From: Streptomyces sp. Y2F8-2
Lineage (GTDB): Bacteria; Actinomycetota; Actinomycetes; Streptomycetales; Streptomycetaceae
Direction of reading: 5' to 3'
Assembly: GCF_014905555.1 (NCBI RefSeq)
Contig: NZ_BNGS01000008.1
Location: forward strand, 310,001-374,000
Length of the DNA stretch: 64,000 nucleotides
Shown: one piece after another, positions 59,163 to 64,000 of the stretch
Position numbering within the stretch: position 1 is the stretch's first letter
Layout: the number at the start of each line of letters is the position of its first letter
Translations under genes and position numbers: made by a program
Notes under the pieces: generated by a model
Databases searched by the model: none
What the model saw: only the letters and a program-made list of their open reading frames with translations
What the model was told of the DNA's origin: nothing

Positions 59163-60052
59163 GCACCCCCACCGTCGCGCTCGTCGCCAAGCAGCGCACC
59201 CCCCTCCGCCCGGCCCGGGTCCTGCTGCACGCGTTCCTCGTCGTCACCTCGCTCGCCTGGCTCGGACCGCTGCTGTGGGCGGTCTTCGCGGCCCTGCGGC
59301 CGTACTCGGAGACCAGCACCAAGGGCTACGTCTCCTGGCCGGACAAGCTGAGCTTCGACAACTTCACGAACGCGTTCGAGCAGTCCGACATGATGCACTA
59401 CTTCGGCAACACGCTGATCATTGCGGTCCCGGCCGTGCTGCTGACGCTGCTGCTGTCGTCGATGGTCGCGTTCTACGTCAGCCGCTTCGACTTCCGTTTC
59501 AACATCGCCCTGCTGCTGGTCTTCACGGCGGGCAACCTGCTGCCGCAGCAGGTCATCATCACCCCGCTGTACCGCATGTACCTGCTGATCGACCTGCCGG
59601 GCATCACGGTCAGCGGCAAGCTGTACGACTCCGCGCTGGGTCTGGTCCTCATCCACGTGGCGTTCCAGTCCGGCTTCTGCGCCTTCGTGCTGAGCAACTA
59701 CATGCGGATGCTGCCGCACGAGCTGACCGAGGCCGCGCTGGTCGACGGCGCGTCGGTGTGGCGGATGTACTGGCAGATCGTTCTGCCGCTGTGCAAGCCC
59801 GCGATGGCGGCCCTGGCGACGTTGCTGTCCATCTGGATCTACAACGACTTCTTCTGGGCCATCGTGCTGATCTCCACCGGCGACAACATGCCGATCACCT
59901 CGGCGCTGAACAACCTGTCCGGGCAGTACTTCACCGACCCCAACCTGGTCGCCGCCGGCGCCCTGCTCACCGCGATCCCCACGCTGATCGTGTACTTCGT
60001 GCTCCAGCGCCAGTTCGTCAGCGGCCTGACCCTGGGCGCCAACAAGGGCTGA
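59159..60052 (+). CDS. ABC sugar permease, MalG/UgpE type
   Basis: The 297-residue protein has six membrane helices and the EAA motif (LTEAALVDGASVWRMYWQIV). It overlaps the first permease by ATGA and forms the heterodimeric channel with it. Confidence 0.93.
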   Translation: MSTPTVALVAKQRTPLRPARVLLHAFLVVTSLAWLGPLLWAVFAALRPYSETSTKGYVSWPDKLSFDNFTNAFEQSDMMHYFGNTLIIAVPAVLLTLLLSSMVAFYVSRFDFRFNIALLLVFTAGNLLPQQVIITPLYRMYLLIDLPGITVSGKLYDSALGLVLIHVAFQSGFCAFVLSNYMRMLPHELTEAALVDGASVWRMYWQIVLPLCKPAMAALATLLSIWIYNDFFWAIVLISTGDNMPITSALNNLSGQYFTDPNLVAAGALLTAIPTLIVYFVLQRQFVSGLTLGANKG

Positions 60053-60082
60053 CCGACCCTTTTTTCCGAGAAGAGACGCACT

Positions 60083-61396
60083 GTGCACCACCCCTTCACG
60101 CCGCTCGCCTCCGTGCCCGTGGACCTCGCCCGGGCGCGGGTCCACGAGGAGGGCTGGCAGTCCTGGAGCCCGAGCGGCGCCTACGCCCTCGGTGAGAAGC
60201 CGCACCGCCCGGCGAACGACAACTGGGCGACCGTCTGCTACCGCCCCGGCCGCACCGTCCCCGCAGACGCCTTCCAGGGCGAGGGGCTGCTGGCGCTCGA
60301 CCCGGGCGACGGCACGCCGGTCAGGCTGTGGGCGGCGACCGTCCCGTACCGCGCCGTGCCCTCCATCCGGCTGGAGGTGCACGGCGACCGCGCCGAGGTG
60401 AGCGCGGACGGGCCGGTGCAGGAGCTGACCGGCCCGGACGTCCAGTCCGTCCTCGCCGAGTGGGCCGACGGTCTCGGCGTGGCGCCGCCGCGCCCCGCGC
60501 CGACCGTGTGGTGCTCCTGGTACGAGTACTTCACCGAGGTCACCGAGGACGACATCCACGAGAACCTGCGGGCGATGGACACCCTGGACCTGCCCGTCGA
60601 CGTGGTCCAGATCGACGACGGCTACCAGAGCGCCCTCGGTGACTGGCTCACCCTCTCCGGCCGCTTCCGCTCCCGTGCCGGCATCGCCGACACGATCCGG
60701 GCGCGCGGCCGCAGGGCCGGCATCTGGACGGCGCCGTTCCTGGTCGCCCCGGACAGCGAGCCGGCCACGGCCCACCCCGACTGGCTGGTCCGGGACACCG
60801 AGGGTGCGCCCGTGCACGCGGGCCACAACTGGGGCCACGACCTGTACGCCCTGGACACCACCCACCCGGCTGCGGCGGCGTACCTGACGCACGTCTTCGC
60901 CACCCTGCGCAGCGAGGGCTACGACTACTTCAAGGTCGACTTCCTCTACGCGGGCGCCCTGGACGGCGTACGGCACTCCGGTGCCGACCCGCTGACGGGG
61001 TACCGGGCGGGGATCACCCTGATCCGTGACGCCATCGGCCCGGACGCCTACCTGCTGGGCTGCGGCGCGCCGATCCTGCCGTCCATCGGCCTGTTCGACG
61101 CGATGCGGGTCAGCCCCGACACCGCCCCGCACCGCCGCCCGGAGGCGGACGACTTCAGCCAGCCCGGGCAGGACTCCGCCGAGTTCACCGGCCGGGCACG
61201 CCAGTGGCAGCACGGCCGCCTCTGGATCAACGACCCCGACTGCCTGATGGCGCGTCCGGCCGTGGAGACCCGCGAACGCTGGGCCGCCCATGTCGAGGCC
61301 ACCGGGGGCCTGATGGCCTCCAGCGACCGTCTGCTGTCCCTGGACGCGTGGGGCGTGGCCACGACCCGCCGTCTCCTCACGAGGGGCGCCCGATGA
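60083..61396 (+). CDS. GH36 alpha-galactosidase
   Basis: The 437-residue enzyme is of the GH36/clan-D type. VWCSWYEYFTEVTEDDI opens the barrel, VVQIDDGYQ follows, the nucleophile Asp is in YDYFKVDFLYAG near residue 290, and the acid/base Asp is probably in MRVSPDTAPHRR. It lacks a signal peptide and acts on galactosides after uptake. GTG 60083 has GAGAAGAG upstream. Confidence 0.88.
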   Translation: MHHPFTPLASVPVDLARARVHEEGWQSWSPSGAYALGEKPHRPANDNWATVCYRPGRTVPADAFQGEGLLALDPGDGTPVRLWAATVPYRAVPSIRLEVHGDRAEVSADGPVQELTGPDVQSVLAEWADGLGVAPPRPAPTVWCSWYEYFTEVTEDDIHENLRAMDTLDLPVDVVQIDDGYQSALGDWLTLSGRFRSRAGIADTIRARGRRAGIWTAPFLVAPDSEPATAHPDWLVRDTEGAPVHAGHNWGHDLYALDTTHPAAAAYLTHVFATLRSEGYDYFKVDFLYAGALDGVRHSGADPLTGYRAGITLIRDAIGPDAYLLGCGAPILPSIGLFDAMRVSPDTAPHRRPEADDFSQPGQDSAEFTGRARQWQHGRLWINDPDCLMARPAVETRERWAAHVEATGGLMASSDRLLSLDAWGVATTRRLLTRGAR

Positions 61397-63399
61397 AGCG
61401 CAGCTTGTCCCTGCCCGGCATCGCCTACGGCGGCGACTACAACCCCGAGCAGTGGCCCGAGGAGGTCTGGGCCGAGGACATGCGCCTGATGCGCGAGGCC
61501 GGGGTCACGATGGTCAGCGTCGGCATCTTCTCCTGGGCGCTGCTGGAGCCCGTCGAGGGCGTGTACGACTTCTCACGCATGGACCGGATCCTCGACCTGC
61601 TGCACGAGAACGGCATCGCCGCCGACCTCGCCACGCCCACCGCGGCCCCGCCGGCCTGGTTCTTCCGGGCCCATCCCGAGGCGCTGCCCGTCGACCGCGA
61701 CGGCCGCACCCTGTCCTACGGCAGCCGGCAGACCTTCTGCCCGTCCAGTCCCGCCTATCGGACGGCGGCCCTGCGCATCGCGGGCAAGCTGGCCGAGCGG
61801 TACGCCGACCACCCGGCCGTCGCGATGTGGCACGTCCACAACGAGTACGGCTGCCACAACGCCGAGTGCCACTGCGACACGAGCGCGGCGTCCTTCCGGG
61901 GCTGGCTGCGCGCCAAGTACGGCGACGACCTCGCGGCGCTCAACGACGCCTGGGGCACCGCCTTCTGGAGCCAGTGGTACTACGACTGGGAGGAGATCCT
62001 GCCCCCGCGCGCGACGGGCGCCGTCCCCAACCCGGCCCACCAGCTGGACTGGCGCCGCTTCTGCTCCGACGAGCTGCTGGCGCTGTACACGGCGGAGCGG
62101 GACGTGCTCAGCGCGGCGGCCCCCTCGATCCCGGCCACCACCAACTTCATGGTGAACTTCAGCTTCGATGCGCTGGACTACTGGCGCTGGGTCCCGGAGC
62201 TGGACGTCGTCTCGAACGACCACTACCTCCGCTCGACGGACCCCGAGTCGCACATCGACATCGCGCTGAGCGGTGACCTGATGCGCTCGTTGGCGCGCGG
62301 GCCCTGGTTCCTGATGGAGCACTCCACCGGAGCCGTGAACTGGCAGCCCGTCAACCGCGCCAAGGGCCCGGGCGAGCTGCGCCGCAACGCCCTCGCGCAC
62401 GTCGCCCACGGCGCCGACGGCATCGCCTACTTCCAGTGGCGGGCCTCCAAGGCGGGCGCCGAGCAGTGGCACTCGGCGATGCTGCCGCACGCGGGGACGG
62501 ACAGCCAGATATGGCGGGACGTGGTCCGCCTGGGCGCGGACCTGAAGGCGCTCGCGGAGGTGCGCGGCAGCACCGGCACCGCCGAGGTCGCGATCGTCTG
62601 GGACTACAACGCCCGCTGGGCCCTGGAACTCCCCTCCCAGCCCAGCGCCGAAGTCCGCTTCGAGGAGCTGGTCCGCGCCTGGTACGAGCCGCTGTGGCGC
62701 GCGGGCGTCGCCGTCGACTTCGTCCGCCCCGACGCGGACCTGTCGCCGTACCGCCTGGTCCTGGCGCCCAGCCTCTACCTGGTCGACGACGCGGGCGCGG
62801 CGAACCTCACCGGGTTCGCGGAGCGCGGCGGAACCCTCGCGGTGGGCTTCCACAGCGGGGCGGTGGACGAGAACTGCCATGTCCGGCTGGGCGGTTACCC
62901 CGGGGCCTTCCGTGAGGCGCTGGGCGTCAGGTCGGACGAGCTGTTCCCGCTGCTGCCGGACGAGTCGGTGCCGCTGAGCGGCGGCGGGACGGCGACCCTG
63001 TGGTCGGAGCGGCTGCGCCTGGAGGGCGCCGAGGCCGTGTCGTCGTACGAGGAGGGCCCCCTGAAGGGCGTGCCCGCGGTGACGCGCCACGCGCACGGCG
63101 AGGGCACCGCCTGGTACCTGGCGACCCGGCCCGACCCGGACACCCTCGGCTCCCTGCTGACCCGCATCCGCACCGAGGCGGGCGTGGAGCCGGTGCGGAC
63201 CGCCCCGGAGGGCGTGGAGGTCGTCCGGCGGCGGGGTCCGTCCGCGGACTACCTGTTCGTCATCGACCACACGGGCCGCGGCGCGCGGGTGACCGTCGCC
63301 GAGGACGCCGTGGAGCTGCTGACGGGCAAGCCGGCGCCCGGCTCGGTGACGGTGGAACCGGGCGAGGTGGCGGTCGTGCGGGAGCCCCGGCGACCGTGA
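61393..63399 (+). CDS. GH42 beta-galactosidase
   Basis: The 668-residue protein overlaps the GH36 gene by ATGA. GGDYNPEQWPEEVWAEDM starts the barrel, the acid/base Glu is in WHVHNEYGC near residue 155, the nucleophile Glu is in WFLMEHSTGAVNW near 310, and GH42 middle and C-terminal domains follow. It hydrolyses beta-galactosides in the cytoplasm. The pair of enzymes suggests a mixed alpha/beta galactoside from plant material. Confidence 0.92.
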   Translation: MKRSLSLPGIAYGGDYNPEQWPEEVWAEDMRLMREAGVTMVSVGIFSWALLEPVEGVYDFSRMDRILDLLHENGIAADLATPTAAPPAWFFRAHPEALPVDRDGRTLSYGSRQTFCPSSPAYRTAALRIAGKLAERYADHPAVAMWHVHNEYGCHNAECHCDTSAASFRGWLRAKYGDDLAALNDAWGTAFWSQWYYDWEEILPPRATGAVPNPAHQLDWRRFCSDELLALYTAERDVLSAAAPSIPATTNFMVNFSFDALDYWRWVPELDVVSNDHYLRSTDPESHIDIALSGDLMRSLARGPWFLMEHSTGAVNWQPVNRAKGPGELRRNALAHVAHGADGIAYFQWRASKAGAEQWHSAMLPHAGTDSQIWRDVVRLGADLKALAEVRGSTGTAEVAIVWDYNARWALELPSQPSAEVRFEELVRAWYEPLWRAGVAVDFVRPDADLSPYRLVLAPSLYLVDDAGAANLTGFAERGGTLAVGFHSGAVDENCHVRLGGYPGAFREALGVRSDELFPLLPDESVPLSGGGTATLWSERLRLEGAEAVSSYEEGPLKGVPAVTRHAHGEGTAWYLATRPDPDTLGSLLTRIRTEAGVEPVRTAPEGVEVVRRRGPSADYLFVIDHTGRGARVTVAEDAVELLTGKPAPGSVTVEPGEVAVVREPRRP

Positions 63400-63410
63400 C
63401 GCGACCGGTG

Positions 63411-63450
63411 AAGGGGCCCCGGCCGACCTGACCTCAGCCGGGGCCCTTTT
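63411..63450 (+). terminator. Terminator of the galactoside operon
   Basis: A GC-rich stem (GGGGCCCCGGC with GCCGGGGCCC, one bulge) ends in TTTT. Confidence 0.8.
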
Positions 63451-63505
63451 CCATGCCTCTTCCGGTTGGGCGGACCCCCTCGACCGTTCGGCCGGTCCGC
63501 GTGCC

Positions 63506-64000
63506 CTACTGGGCGCGGGCGACGAGGAGCGCGACGTCGTCGTGGTCGTCGGGGTGGCGCAGGCCGTGCAGCAGGAGGTCGCAGGTCTCCTCCAGGGGCC
63601 GCTGGGGCTGGTCGAGGAGGGCGAGCAGCATGTCCAGACGGTCGTCGATGGAGTGGTGGCGGGTCTCCACCAGGCCGTCCGTGTACAGGACCAGCAGGTC
63701 ACCGGGGTCCAGGTCGGTGGTGGCGGTCTCGAAGGGGATGCCGCCGACGCCGAGCGGGGCCCCGCTGGGCAGGTTCAGCAACGCCGGGGCACGGCCGGCG
63801 CGGGCCAGCGCGGGCGGCAGGTGTCCCGCGTTGGCGATACGGCACAGCTTCAGGTGGGGGTCGTACACCGCGTACAGGCAGGTGACGATGTAGTGCTCCA
63901 GATCGCAGGTGATCTTGTCGAGGTGCTGGAGCACGACCTCGGGGGCGAGGTCGAGGTCCGCGTAGGCGCAGGTCGCGGTGCGCAGCCGGCCCATGGTGGC
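63506..64000 (-). CDS. PP2C/SpoIIE-type phosphatase, C-terminal part (partial)
   Basis: The frame is open at the right edge, so only the last 165 residues or so are seen. They carry the SpoIIE/RsbU phosphatase end: CLYAVYDPHLKLCRIANAGHL, a PLGVGGIPFETATTDL strand, GDLLVLYTDGLVETR with the metal Asp, and HPDDHDDVALLVAR with the last metal Asp. Such enzymes dephosphorylate STAS antagonists, and one such protein is encoded at 36377. N-terminal sensor domains, if any, lie outside the window. Confidence 0.88.
   Translation of the reverse strand, partial: ATMGRLRTATCAYADLDLAPEVVLQHLDKITCDLEHYIVTCLYAVYDPHLKLCRIANAGHLPPALARAGRAPALLNLPSGAPLGVGGIPFETATTDLDPGDLLVLYTDGLVETRHHSIDDRLDMLLALLDQPQRPLEETCDLLLHGLRHPDDHDDVALLVARAQ

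Noticed and set aside
59000..61291. A 763-codon minus-strand frame across the permease and GH36 genes
   Set aside because: It is a shadow frame; the plus-strand genes have clear family motifs and ATGA overlaps.

Overview
The window is high-GC actinobacterial chromosome and almost certainly comes from a Streptomyces. The codon bias is GC3-rich and many starts are GTG. It carries ANTAR, SigB-type sigma, SSI-inhibitor and YcnJ-like proteins typical of the genus. From memory, the gene order (SigE-type sigma, acyl-CoA ligase, two-component pair with glycosyltransferases, GAF-ANTAR pair, two SigB-type sigmas, tadA, upp) matches the core region around sigN/sigF of S. coelicolor, not far from oriC. 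A perfect ParB-type parS site at 8617-8640 agrees with that position.

Layout. 1-8.6 kb: the 3' end of an Ig-like secreted protein; a prim-pol gene with a LexA-like box; a haloacetate-dehalogenase-like hydrolase; a three-gene translationally coupled MaoC-DUF35 / MaoC / lipid-transfer-thiolase operon (ChsH2-ChsH1-Ltp2-like) behind a TetR-type operator; an ECF sigma factor; and an acyl-CoA ligase behind an 18-bp palindrome. 8.6-13.7 kb: parS, a 1458-residue PAS / pseudo-histidine-kinase / receiver protein, and an SSI-type protease inhibitor. 13.9-14.3 kb: tRNA-Ser(GCT) and tRNA-Arg(ACG).

14.3-25.7 kb is accessory DNA inserted at tRNA-Arg. The last 44 bases of that tRNA region recur exactly at 23710 and 25621, and a degenerate relative lies at 26880. 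TGACGGCAA-type repeats, often spaced 12-13 bp, sit beside the copies and look like integrase arm sites. A tyrosine-integrase remnant lies next to the tRNA. The cargo is a kinase cassette (HGD-type kinase, a glycine-rich-domain-like protein, a 76-residue protein and a 32-residue membrane peptide, divergent from an HTH/PLD-like regulator and a Nudix enzyme). A second block follows: GIY-YIG-like protein, HTH protein, unknown 382-residue protein and DUF4365 protein, divergent from a low-GC OLD-family ATPase/TOPRIM nuclease. The second block looks like a defence module and is the best candidate for an undescribed system. The next short interval carries a glycine-rich secreted protein.

25.9-43.7 kb returns to chromosome-type genes: a secreted protein, DUF2797, a monooxygenase-like protein, a response regulator / kinase / GT2-GtrA / GT39 operon, TetR, a PPOX-type F420 enzyme, a STAS protein, two GAF/ANTAR regulators, a YceI protein, an unusual MFS exporter fused to three carboxypeptidase-regulatory-like domains with a MarR regulator and double operator, and small envelope proteins. 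44-53 kb: sigN- and sigF-like sigma factors, Dabb protein, tRNA-Ser(CGA), tadA and its partner, upp, a LytR_C protein, HdeD-like and HhH-GPD proteins. 53.2-56.6 kb: DUF985 cupin, SDR and a CopC-CopD copper protein. 56.9-63.4 kb: a complete galactoside-use operon (ABC binding lipoprotein, two permeases, GH36 alpha-galactosidase, GH42 beta-galactosidase) under a LacI-like box. The window ends inside a PP2C/SpoIIE phosphatase.
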